Assembly (NCBI RefSeq): GCF_014493765.1
Contig: NZ_JACTVJ010000026.1
Location: 1 to 59,775, forward strand
Direction of reading: 5' to 3'
Source of the DNA: Streptomyces polyasparticus
GTDB taxonomy: Bacteria > Actinomycetota > Actinomycetes > Streptomycetales > Streptomycetaceae
DNA: 59,775 nucleotides
This document shows positions 51,634 through 59,775 of this stretch, one piece after another. Every line of letters starts with the position of its first letter. Position 1 is the first letter of the stretch. The notes under the pieces were generated by a model. The model ran no database searches, was not told the origin of the DNA, and was given only the letters and a program-made list of their open reading frames with translations. A program made the translations under genes and the position numbers.

Positions 51634-52239
51634 TCAGAACCGCGCCGGAACGGCAGCGCGGGGTGCGTCCGGCTCAGCGGCCGGCGCCTCGACGGGGCGG
51701 GGTTCGGCCGGCGACGGCGCCACGAGGGAACTTGCCGACGCCGACCGAAGAGCAGGGAGCGGGAGGCGAACCAGGACCGTCTTGCCCCGGCCGTCTGCGT
51801 CCGGGGGAACGCTGGTCGTGCCGCCCGCCTCGGTCGCCAGAGCCGCGATAAGCCGCAGGCCCCAGCCGCCGCTTCCATCAGGGTGCGGAGTGTGCACCGG
51901 CTGCGGGAGCAGCGGATGCCGGTCGTGGACGGCGACGGTCAGGTGCGTGCCGTCCATGCTCACGGCGACCTTCGCGGTGGGCGAGGAATCGGCCGCGTGC
52001 TGCACGGAGTTGGTGACCAGCTCGCTCACCGCGAGCAGGGCGGTGTCGTACAACTCCGACACCGGCGGCACCCCCCACACCCTGAGCTGCGCTGCGACCT
52101 CACGCCGGGCTACGGGTACGGCAGCGTCGACGGACTCGACGGTGAAGGAGAGCTTCCGCCCCGTCAGCGGGGCCGCTATGGACAGGACTTCAGCGTCATC
52201 CGAGGGGTGTTCGCGCATCTCGTGCGGCATCGCTCGCAT
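51634..52239 (-). CDS. HATPase-type regulatory ATP-binding protein
   Basis: A 201-residue GHKL ATP-binding protein: LLAVSELVTNSVQHA is the N box, VAVHDRHPLLPQ the G1 box and GWGLRLIAALA the G2 box. The tail is Pro/Ala-rich. The ATG at 52239 has GGGAGG upstream. It lies 85 bases before the radical SAM gene and is divergent from the XRE/DUF397 pair, a common Streptomyces regulatory trio. It probably controls, or is controlled with, the second operon. Confidence 0.78.
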   Translation of the reverse strand: MRAMPHEMREHPSDDAEVLSIAAPLTGRKLSFTVESVDAAVPVARREVAAQLRVWGVPPVSELYDTALLAVSELVTNSVQHAADSSPTAKVAVSMDGTHLTVAVHDRHPLLPQPVHTPHPDGSGGWGLRLIAALATEAGGTTSVPPDADGRGKTVLVRLPLPALRSASASSLVAPSPAEPRPVEAPAAEPDAPRAAVPARF

Positions 52240-52353
52240 GGCCAGCGTTCCTCCCGGTCGGACGGCATCCGCACACATCCCGCCATGAACGATCAGCGAT
52301 CGCGGCGCTACGGATCGTGAACCCTTCTCAGAGTGGCGGAGCAAACTTCTCTC

Positions 52354-52458
52354 ACGCAAGTGCGTCAGAGAAGTGGCATATTCAAGTTCGGGAGCCACTT
52401 TCGACGCCCGAACATGGGCGCGAAGGCGTAACTCCACTCCAGTGCGGCACACTTGCGT
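52354..52458. promoter_or_regulatory. Divergent promoter region with inverted repeats
   Basis: ACGCAAGTG (52354-52362) and its complement CACTTGCGT (52450-52458) flank the gap between divergent regulator genes. A second pair, AAGTGGC / GCCACTT, lies between them near 52371-52377 and 52396-52402. Paired inverted sites are typical operators for XRE-type autoregulators. Confidence 0.5.
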
Positions 52459-52493
52459 ACAGCAACGCGCCGACGACGCGACGAGGAGGGGTG

Positions 52494-53357
52494 ATGGCTG
52501 CGGCCAGCGGACCGACAGTCAGGGGGCGCCAGCTCGGATCCGAGCTCAGGCGACTGCGCGAGCAGGCAGGCAAGAAGATCGAGGACGTCGCCGAGCACCT
52601 CGAGTGCTCCATGTCCAAGATCAGCCGGGTAGAGACCGGCAAGGCGCCCATCAAGGCCCGGGACGTACGCGACCTGCTCCATTGGTTCGGCGTGGAGGAT
52701 GAGGCCCAAGTCGAAGCCGTCATGCAGATCCACAAGGACGCGCAGCAGCAGGGCTGGTGGGCCCACTATGAGGAGGTCCTCCCGTCGGGCATGGCCACGT
52801 ACGCCGGCCTCGAATCCGACGCCCGGATCCTGCGTTCCTACGAGCCGATCTTCGTGCACGGCTTGCTGCAGACCGAGGACTACGCCAAGGCCGTCATCGG
52901 CGCCGTGCGGCCAAGCGAGCTCGAGGAAATCGAGCGCCTGGTGCGGTTCCGAAAGGAACGCCAGGAAAGGCTCACCAGCAAGAGCAACCCACTTGACCTG
53001 TGGGTCGTGGTCGAGGAAGCCGCGCTCCGCCGCCCCGTCGGCGGCAAGGAGGCAATGAGGGCCCAGATCGAGTACCTCATCGAACAAGTCGCCCTGCCCA
53101 ACGTCACCATGCAGATCATGCCAACCGCCAAGGGCGCCCACATCGCCATGGCCGGCACCTTCTCACTGCTGGAATTCGAGCCACAGACACCCACCGTCGT
53201 CTACGTCGATTCCATCGCAGGCAACGTGTACTTGGAGAAGGAGCGCGACGTCCGCAAGTTCATCCAGACCTTCGATCTGGTGCGGGCTGCAGCCCCTGAC
53301 CCGCAAGAGACCCCCGCCATCCTGGAAGACCTCGCAGAGGAGATGCGCAAGAAATGA
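52494..53357 (+). CDS. XRE regulator with DUF5753 domain
   Basis: A 287-residue protein. The N-terminal XRE HTH spans residues 13-70 (LGSELRRLREQAGKKIEDVAEHL, MSKISRVETGK). Residues 110-270 match the DUF5753 region (FVHGLLQTEDYAKAVIG, VEEAALRRPVGG, VTMQIMPTAKGAH), found in Streptomyces regulators paired with DUF397 proteins. The ATG at 52494 has GAGGAGGGG upstream. It is translationally coupled to the next gene. Confidence 0.86.
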   Translation: MAAASGPTVRGRQLGSELRRLREQAGKKIEDVAEHLECSMSKISRVETGKAPIKARDVRDLLHWFGVEDEAQVEAVMQIHKDAQQQGWWAHYEEVLPSGMATYAGLESDARILRSYEPIFVHGLLQTEDYAKAVIGAVRPSELEEIERLVRFRKERQERLTSKSNPLDLWVVVEEAALRRPVGGKEAMRAQIEYLIEQVALPNVTMQIMPTAKGAHIAMAGTFSLLEFEPQTPTVVYVDSIAGNVYLEKERDVRKFIQTFDLVRAAAPDPQETPAILEDLAEEMRKK

Positions 53358-53584
53358 ACACGAACGGCAAGCGACCCGTGCCCGAGGTCGACTTGAGCAA
53401 CGCGGCCTGGAGGAAGAGCAGCCGCTCCTCCGGCAACGGTGCATGCGTCGAGGTCGCCTTCGTCGAAGGGATCATCGCCATGCGCGATTCCAAGGACACC
53501 AGCAGGCCCGCGCTTTTCTTCTACGCTGACGAATGGGACGCCTTCCTGGAGGGAGCCGCCGATGGCGAGTTCCGCCGTCCCTAA
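53354..53584 (+). CDS. DUF397 protein, partner of the XRE regulator
   Basis: A 76-residue DUF397 protein: DLSNAAWRKSSRSSGNGACVEVAF and IAMRDSKDTSRPALFF are the family's two blocks. DUF397 proteins act as partners, likely antagonists, of the adjacent XRE-DUF5753 regulator (as in WhiJ/BldB-type systems). The ATG overlaps the regulator stop by four bases (ATGA). A hairpin 75 bases downstream ends the unit. Confidence 0.87.
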   Translation: MNTNGKRPVPEVDLSNAAWRKSSRSSGNGACVEVAFVEGIIAMRDSKDTSRPALFFYADEWDAFLEGAADGEFRRP

Positions 53585-53658
53585 CAGTCGGGGTCCGGCT
53601 GGTCCGAGCGAGGCTTAGACGGTCGGACCAACCATCAAATCCCAACTATGCCCAGGGC

Positions 53659-53697
53659 GCGGGCCGCGCGATCGCATCGCCGGGAAGCGCGGCCCGC
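53659..53697 (+). terminator. 11-bp GC-rich hairpin terminator
   Basis: GCGGGCCGCGC (53659-53669) pairs perfectly with 53687-53697 across a 17-base loop, followed by TTCAC. It is placed 75 bases after the DUF397 stop. Confidence 0.7.
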
Positions 53698-54319
53698 TTC
53701 ACAAGGCGCGCCGTGAAGCCCGAACCCGGGCCGGGAAAACGAGGCCACGAAAGTGGTGTCCTTGAGCCCAGGGGGCGACGGAACCACAGCTACGTGCTCA
53801 GCCACCGCCGCTGGCATCCCTGACAGCGATTCTGCTCATGATCAGCGGACGTATCGGTGCTCACCTCACGCGGATTCTGCCGTTGGTGCAGAAACTCCTG
53901 ATCGCGAACACGCGCTCCCTGCATTAGCGGCGGTCTCCAGCGTCGCTTGATCAAGTGCTGACGAGGCTGCCGCGTGGTGCGGGCTGCTGCGCCGTCGTAT
54001 TCAACGCGAACCTCATCTGCGGCCACAAGCGCCAGCGATGCCACCTGCCGGTGCCTGAGGAGTTGAGGCAGGAACCCTCCTTGCTGAAGCGCCGGCGATA
54101 CGCCTGAGCGACGGGCGGCTTCTCTAGCACCAGACTTCCTAGCCCGACGCTCGTGCGTGGCGGCGACCTTCGTGCTGTTACCTGTTCATCCCGGTGACGC
54201 GGGCCCAGCCCCGCCGACAAGATCACCTATCAACAGTGCGGATACCTACACTGCTGGCCTTACAGCGCACCCAGCCACAGTGGGCTGTCACTTGCCGGAC
54301 CGAAGGCGGATTCGCCCAC
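53698..54319. other. Intergenic stretch without recognisable gene
   Basis: About 620 bases. Short frames on both strands lack domains, ribosome sites or a consistent codon bias. It precedes the leader repeat at 54320 and may contain island debris. Confidence 0.4.
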
Positions 54320-54406
54320 GGCAGACGAGGAAGAACCGCACAGGACTGGAACGCTTCCCGGAAACCATGTCAACGTACAACGTCCCCGGAAACACCAGGT
54401 CAGAGA
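54320..54406 (+). repeat. Long-range direct repeat, right copy
   Basis: A diverged copy of 4798-4885, of nearly equal length and with matching blocks at the start, middle and end. It lies about 88 bases upstream of the next gene start. The copies are 49.5 kb apart, one near each end of the accessory region. Confidence 0.6.
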
Positions 54407-54493
54407 AACTCCGAGTGGCGCCGGAGCCAGCTGTCCGGGCGGCGGTCCACGATTCTGGTCGTCTCATGCCATGGTCATGACGAGGAGGCCCAC

Positions 54494-54844
54494 CTGCCGA
54501 GAGTCACGCTTCGCGCGGCTCGCTTCACCGCTCCGGTTCTCATAGCGCTCGGCGCCATGACCGCATGGGCGGCTCCAGCGAAAGCCGACTACGCCGCAGT
54601 CTCGACGGCCCTATGCCTCTGCGTCGTCGCCGCCGGCCTTTTCGGTGAGGACCTGGTCCAGCGCGGGTGTCGCCAGGAGCTGCTAGTGCTCGCGCACGTC
54701 GCGGCGCACCCGGGTGTTGACGCCCGAGCTATCGCCCGAGCCGTCGGCTCTACCGAACGCGTCGTTGCTCGCAATCTCTGCCGACTCACCGAAAACGGAC
54801 TCGTGACCTTGGTCGACGACGTATTCCCCGCCATCAGGTCTTAG
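54494..54844 (+). CDS. Small membrane-anchored winged-helix protein
   Basis: A protein of about 116 residues. Two hydrophobic helices (FTAPVLIALGAMTAWAAPA, AVSTALCLCVVAAGLFG) precede a MarR-like winged helix (LVLAHVAAHPGVDARAIARAVG, VVARNLCRLTENGLV). The best start appears to be CTG 54494, with GAGGAGG 5 bases upstream; no ATG or GTG gives the first helix. A cytoplasmic DNA-binding part tethered to the membrane is suggested. The function is unknown. Confidence 0.55.
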   Translation: MPRVTLRAARFTAPVLIALGAMTAWAAPAKADYAAVSTALCLCVVAAGLFGEDLVQRGCRQELLVLAHVAAHPGVDARAIARAVGSTERVVARNLCRLTENGLVTLVDDVFPAIRS

Positions 54845-55212
54845 CGGATCACCCCGTAGTTCGTGGTTGCGGGGCGCAAGATAGCCCACGATCCCCGGTT
54901 ACCGAAACCGGGGATCGTGCAGACCATTAGGGGAGTTCGCGCCGGCTGTGCTTGGCGGTGGAGTCGGAGCGGGCTAACAGGCAGAGCCCCAGCAGCCGAG
55001 TGGTAGTACCCGCTCCAATCGGGCAGCTGTGGGCTCCGCACACCAGCCCTCAGACACGTCGGCAGCTCCCGCATCGGCCTGCCGACCAAGCGCCCAGCAA
55101 GGAATCCCAACGTGCACCGATCCGTGATTCGCCCTGCCCGATTTCGCTCACATTGCTGCCCACAGGGCGGTACTGAAGGGCATGCCTCTTGTCCTGCTTC
55201 CCGGGAGGCGTC
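54845..55212. other. Intergenic region before the excisionase-like gene
   Basis: About 370 bases with no supported gene. A short inverted pair (GATCCCCGGTT at 54890-54900, then AACCGGGGATC at 54907-54917) forms an 11-bp hairpin with a 6-base loop, probably the terminator of the preceding gene. Confidence 0.55.
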
Positions 55213-55395
55213 GTGACCGCGGGGGGGAGTAATCGCCTACTGACTCCCGAAGAGGTAGCTGAATGGTTGAAAGTGAGCGAAATCACCGTCAAAAACAAAT
55301 ATCGGACGTGGGGGATTAAGGCGCAGAAGGTTGGGCGCCTTCTGCGATTTCGCGAGCGCGACATCGTCGCCTATCTGGAAGAGAACTACGGCTGA
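55213..55395 (+). CDS. Excisionase-like small HTH protein (Xis)
   Basis: A 60-residue protein with a MerR/excisionase-type winged helix: LLTPEEVAEWLKVSEITVKN followed by GRLLRFRERDIVAYLEE. Such proteins bend att DNA and direct the integrase to excise. The GTG at 55213 has GGGAGG 4 bases upstream; an upstream ATG at 55189 lacks a ribosome site. It lies 51 bases before the integrase on the same strand, the standard xis-int order. Confidence 0.82.
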   Translation: MTAGGSNRLLTPEEVAEWLKVSEITVKNKYRTWGIKAQKVGRLLRFRERDIVAYLEENYG

Positions 55396-55446
55396 TCGCC
55401 ACCTATTCCTTGCGTGGAAGGGTGACGGTTAGAGGTCGCATTTGAG

Positions 55447-56754
55447 TTGCCTCATCCATGGTCATTGGATGTGGTAGAGAAAGGGCCTGGTTTGGCAAGC
55501 GTATTCCAGAAGTGCAAGCAGGATGAGAAGAATCGACACTACCCCTGCGGAAAGGGGCGTTGCGGTCATCCGTGGACCGTTCGGTTCCGGGAGCCAGGAG
55601 GGCGCAGCGGGAGGCAGCGGGAGAAAACATTCCCAACAAAGACTGAGGCGGCCAATTATGGCATCAAGGTCGAGAACGACAAGCGCGAGCAAATATACAT
55701 CGACCCGGAGCGAGGCAAGGTGCCAGTACGCGTTTACGCGCATGAGTGGCTGGAGCGGCAGGCGGTTAAGGCCGGCACCCGGGAGGGGTATCGGCATTTT
55801 ATAGACTATTACCTGATCCCGGCGCTTGGATCAAAGACGATGGCTGGCGTCCAGTCGTCAGACATCGAGAAGCTCTGCATTGGAATGCGGCTGGGGGGGT
55901 TGGCGCATTCCAGCGTCTACGGCACGCACATGGTTCCGCTGAGGGCTCTATTTCGTTCTGCCGTGAACGAAAAGATAATTGCGCACTCCCCAGTGGCGGC
56001 GGCGAAGCTGCCGAAAGCAAAGACCAAGCGGGTGGATGAGCGAAATGTCCCCGACGCGAAGGCGATCGGCGTGATCATCAGCCACGTTCGTGAAGACTGG
56101 CGGGTGTCCGTCTGGCTAATGGCTGGCTGCGGGCTCCGGCTAGGGGAGGCGCTAGGCGTGAAGCCTGATGACATCACGGACGGTGTGCTGCGAATCCGGC
56201 GACAGGCAATCCGGATCAAGCGGGATGGGCGTTGGGTCATGAGTCTCGAGCCGCTCAAGGGGAGAGAAGAGGGCGAGTGGCGTGATGTGCCCGTCGCGCT
56301 TGCGGTGCACGCCGCAGTTGTTGGGCACCACCAGCGCTTCGGGGTGGGGGCGGCGGGCACACTCGTGCATGCGGGCAACGGGAACTTGGCCTATGACGTG
56401 CACTTCCGTGCCGAGTTCAGGAAGGCAGTGGTGGCTGCCGGCTTCGTGGACAAGGAAGGGAAGCCGCTCTTTACCCCGCATGGCCTGCGCCACTTCTTCG
56501 CTACGGAGGGAATCTCGAAGGGGATATCCCTGGTGGAGATGTCGCGCTGGCTTGGTCACGCGTCCATCCAGATCACCGCGGACATCTATGGGCATCTGTC
56601 TCCTGACGCCCGCGATCGGCTTGTCGCCATCATGGACGGTAGCCTCACTTCGTTGGGCGAAGCTACGAGTGACGCCGTTGTGGGTCCGGCGGATGGTACA
56701 GCGTCAGAGGCGCCGGTTGGCCAGGACGGGGTGGCATCGGTGATGATGGCCTAG
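55447..56754 (+). CDS. int: Tyrosine site-specific recombinase (integrase)
   Basis: A 435-residue integrase. An N-terminal arm-binding part with cysteine-rich CGKGRCGHPW and a SAM-like core-binding domain precede the catalytic domain with Arg in GCGLRLGEALG, HGLRHFFAT (H-x-x-R), a second His in WLGHASIQ and the nucleophile Tyr in TADIYGHLS. It integrates the element next to guaB1. The start is TTG 55447, or a later GTG at 55471. Its codons are more AT-rich than in flanking genes, a sign of foreign origin. Confidence 0.92.
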   Translation: MPHPWSLDVVEKGPGLASVFQKCKQDEKNRHYPCGKGRCGHPWTVRFREPGGRSGRQREKTFPTKTEAANYGIKVENDKREQIYIDPERGKVPVRVYAHEWLERQAVKAGTREGYRHFIDYYLIPALGSKTMAGVQSSDIEKLCIGMRLGGLAHSSVYGTHMVPLRALFRSAVNEKIIAHSPVAAAKLPKAKTKRVDERNVPDAKAIGVIISHVREDWRVSVWLMAGCGLRLGEALGVKPDDITDGVLRIRRQAIRIKRDGRWVMSLEPLKGREEGEWRDVPVALAVHAAVVGHHQRFGVGAAGTLVHAGNGNLAYDVHFRAEFRKAVVAAGFVDKEGKPLFTPHGLRHFFATEGISKGISLVEMSRWLGHASIQITADIYGHLSPDARDRLVAIMDGSLTSLGEATSDAVVGPADGTASEAPVGQDGVASVMMA

Positions 56755-56787
56755 GAGCCGCAGCCCGATACCGTGCTGGTTCGGTGC

Positions 56788-58278
<1,491 letters not shown>

Positions 58279-58303
58279 TCCCGGCAGCTCTGCCTCTGTT
58301 CAC

Positions 58304-58333
58304 GGCCCTGATCGTCTCCGTACGATCAGGGCC
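58304..58333 (+). terminator. Perfect 12-bp hairpin after guaB1
   Basis: GGCCCTGATCGT (58304-58315) pairs perfectly with 58322-58333 around CTCCGT. The right arm ends one base before the IclR GTG and includes its ATCAGGG ribosome site, so the hairpin may also limit translation of the regulator. Confidence 0.75.
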
Positions 58334-59227
58334 GTGGTACGTCCAGCCCTCGCCGCAGGCCGCGCGCTCGCCGTGCTCGACTACTTCGCGGCGCATCCCG
58401 AACAGTCGTACACGCTGAGCGAGTTGAGCGAGGCGCTCGACATCAATCTCGCCTCGCTGCTCGCCGTGCTCCGGGCGCTCACCGACGCCGGCTATCTCGC
58501 GCGGCATCCGCAGCGCAAGACGTACGGGCTCGGGATGTCGGTCGTGGCGCTGGGGCATGCGGCCCTCACCCGGCACCAGGTCGTGGACCGGGCGCGCGGT
58601 GAACTGCGGGCGCTGGCCGCCGAGTCGGGCCTCCGGTACGTGGTCAGCGCGGTCGCCGGCGACAGCATCGTGATCCTGGCCGTCGAGGGGCGCGGGCGTA
58701 CGCCCGAGGTGTGGGCGGGGATGCGGCTGCCGCTCCTTCCGCCGCTCGGGCAGGTGTTCCTCGCCTGGTCGGGGGCGGGTTCGGGGGAGATCAGACGCTG
58801 GCTGGACCGTACGGCGGTGGGCGCCCCGCTGACCGGTCATCTGGACACGGCGATGGCGGTGGTGCGCGAGCGGGGCTGGTCGGCGAACCGGGACACCGCC
58901 GCGCGGCGGGCCCTCGGCGAGGCCCTGGCCCGCCTCGCGGACGCGCCGCGCGACACCGGACTGCGGGCGCGGGTGGCCGAGTTGGTGGTGTCGCTCGGCG
59001 ACGACTACGAGGTGCTGAGCGTTGCGGCCGATGAGCGGTACCGCCTTGCGACCTTGTCGGCTCCGGTCTTCGACCAGCACGGGTCCGTGGCCCTCGCGCT
59101 GACGGCGACCGGCCTGCCGGAACTCGACGGCGCGCGGGTGCGCGAACTGGCCGGGCAACTCGCCGATGTGGCGGGCGTGTTGGGCGCGGAGATCGGTGGG
59201 CGGCCCCCGGTACTGTCTGCCGGGTGA
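58334..59227 (+). CDS. IclR-family transcriptional regulator
   Basis: A 297-residue regulator. The winged helix is in residues 5-65 (GRALAVLDYFAAHPEQSYTLSE, then AGYLARHPQRKTYGLG), and the effector domain follows with GLRYVVSAVAGDSIVILA and the standard PLLPPLGQVFLAW. The GTG at 58334 follows a ribosome site inside the terminator hairpin. A frame open to 58151 runs inside guaB1. The stop overlaps the next gene's start (GTGA), so the two genes are coupled. The regulated genes are unknown. Confidence 0.86.
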   Translation: MVRPALAAGRALAVLDYFAAHPEQSYTLSELSEALDINLASLLAVLRALTDAGYLARHPQRKTYGLGMSVVALGHAALTRHQVVDRARGELRALAAESGLRYVVSAVAGDSIVILAVEGRGRTPEVWAGMRLPLLPPLGQVFLAWSGAGSGEIRRWLDRTAVGAPLTGHLDTAMAVVRERGWSANRDTAARRALGEALARLADAPRDTGLRARVAELVVSLGDDYEVLSVAADERYRLATLSAPVFDQHGSVALALTATGLPELDGARVRELAGQLADVAGVLGAEIGGRPPVLSAG

Positions 59228-59730
59228 AGATCACTGCCTGCCGAGCCGAGGACCTCGTACTCCTGGACGAGCATCTGCCCTCCGCCAGTGCCGACTCCCA
59301 TCACGCCGCCCGCTTCGGGCGACAGGAGGCGGGAGAGTCGACCTATCTGCTCGCCTGGCGGGACGGGGTGCCGGCCGGACATGCCGAGGTGCGCTGGAAC
59401 GGGTGCGCGGCGCCGGAAGTACGGAGGGCCGTCGGCGCCTGCCCGGAGATCAACGGACTCGCTGTGGCCGGGCACTTGAGGTCACAGGGCATCGGCAGCG
59501 CCCTGATCCGCGCCGCCGAGGACCTGGCCCGCGGGCGCCGCCTGCCCGCGATCGGTCTCGGCGTCGACGAGAGCAACACGCGGGCGGCGGCCCTGTACGA
59601 ACGGCTGGGATACCGGCCGGTGGCACGGTACGTGGACCGCTGGGCCTATGTGGACCGGGGCGGGCTGCGCGTGGAGTGCGCGGACTCCTGCACGTTTCTG
59701 GTGAAGGAGCTGGCGGCGTCGGGGGGTTGA
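59224..59730 (+). CDS. GNAT-family N-acetyltransferase
   Basis: A 168-residue GNAT protein. The acetyl-CoA loop is in RSQGIGSALIRAAEDLARG (the Q/R-x-x-G-x-G/A motif), with INGLAVAGHL as the preceding strand and NTRAAALYERLGYRP as motif B. The GTG at 59224 overlaps the IclR stop (GTGA). Substrate unknown. It belongs to the chromosome rather than the island. Confidence 0.88.
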   Translation: MKITACRAEDLVLLDEHLPSASADSHHAARFGRQEAGESTYLLAWRDGVPAGHAEVRWNGCAAPEVRRAVGACPEINGLAVAGHLRSQGIGSALIRAAEDLARGRRLPAIGLGVDESNTRAAALYERLGYRPVARYVDRWAYVDRGGLRVECADSCTFLVKELAASGG

Positions 59731-59775
59731 GGGGACGGCAGGTCAGGGGATCGGCCAGGGCGAGGGGACGGCAGG

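Overview
The window has the base composition, overlapping stop/start codons, GTG/TTG starts and gene content of a high-GC actinomycete, almost certainly Streptomyces (DUF317 and DUF2637 proteins, WhiB, XRE-DUF397 pairs, mycothiol-type DsbA protein, GuaB1). Most of it is an integrated mobile island. The right boundary lies at an Xis-like gene and a tyrosine integrase (55.2-56.8 kb), which abut the chromosomal genes guaB1, an IclR regulator and a GNAT acetyltransferase. The left boundary is outside the window.

Layout. 0-0.1 kb: 3' end of an IS transposase. 0.36-4.8 kb: a compact Tn7-like transposition module (TnsA, TnsB, TnsC, short TniQ, all minus strand, overlapping) ending in repeated TnsB-type sites at 4.69-4.78 kb. 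4.9-7.9 kb: DUF317 proteins and a lipoprotein. 8.0-14.8 kb: a minus-strand mobilisation operon (replication-type HTH protein, zinc-finger protein, WhiB, DUF2637 membrane protein, MobC, relaxase). No TraB/FtsK-type translocase is seen, so this looks mobilisable rather than self-transmissible. 15.7-18.4 kb: XRE/MmyB regulator, thioesterase and GIY-YIG protein. 18.3-23.1 kb: minus-strand operon of ABC exporter, methyltransferase-NUDIX fusion, MazG-like protein, VanX-like dipeptidase and NUDIX. 23.6-24.9 kb: HIT and NUDIX proteins.

24.9-36.2 kb is the most interesting part. It is a minus-strand run of about 17 genes, most overlapping by a few bases. Two anti-sigma-type ATPases and three small proteins lead into queD, queE, a phosphoribosyltransferase, a methyltransferase, a P-loop nucleotide kinase, a radical SAM enzyme, a DegT aminotransferase, a second P-loop kinase, a HAD phosphatase and a PurC (SAICAR synthetase)-like ligase, then a DnaQ-type exonuclease and a DsbA-like protein. 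I read it as an unrecognised 7-deazaguanine nucleoside/nucleotide pathway. QueD and QueE would make 7-carboxy-7-deazaguanine, the PRT would add ribose phosphate, the PurC-like enzyme would amidate the carboxylate, and the other enzymes would build the amine or sugar decorations. This function is inference.

36.6-42.5 kb holds an XRE-TPR regulator, a flavoprotein, an intact IS5-type element with a programmed -1 frameshift, a second TPR regulator and a TrmO-like protein. 43.6-51.5 kb is a second coupled minus-strand operon: atypical radical SAM, enolase-superfamily enzyme, HAD phosphatase, GGDEF protein, divergent phosphoketolase, PhyH dioxygenase and methyltransferase. It has an anti-sigma-type ATPase upstream and a divergent XRE-DUF397 pair. 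It looks like a second small-molecule pathway. From 53.6 to 54.5 kb is mostly non-coding and carries a diverged copy of an ~88-bp leader also found at 4.8 kb.
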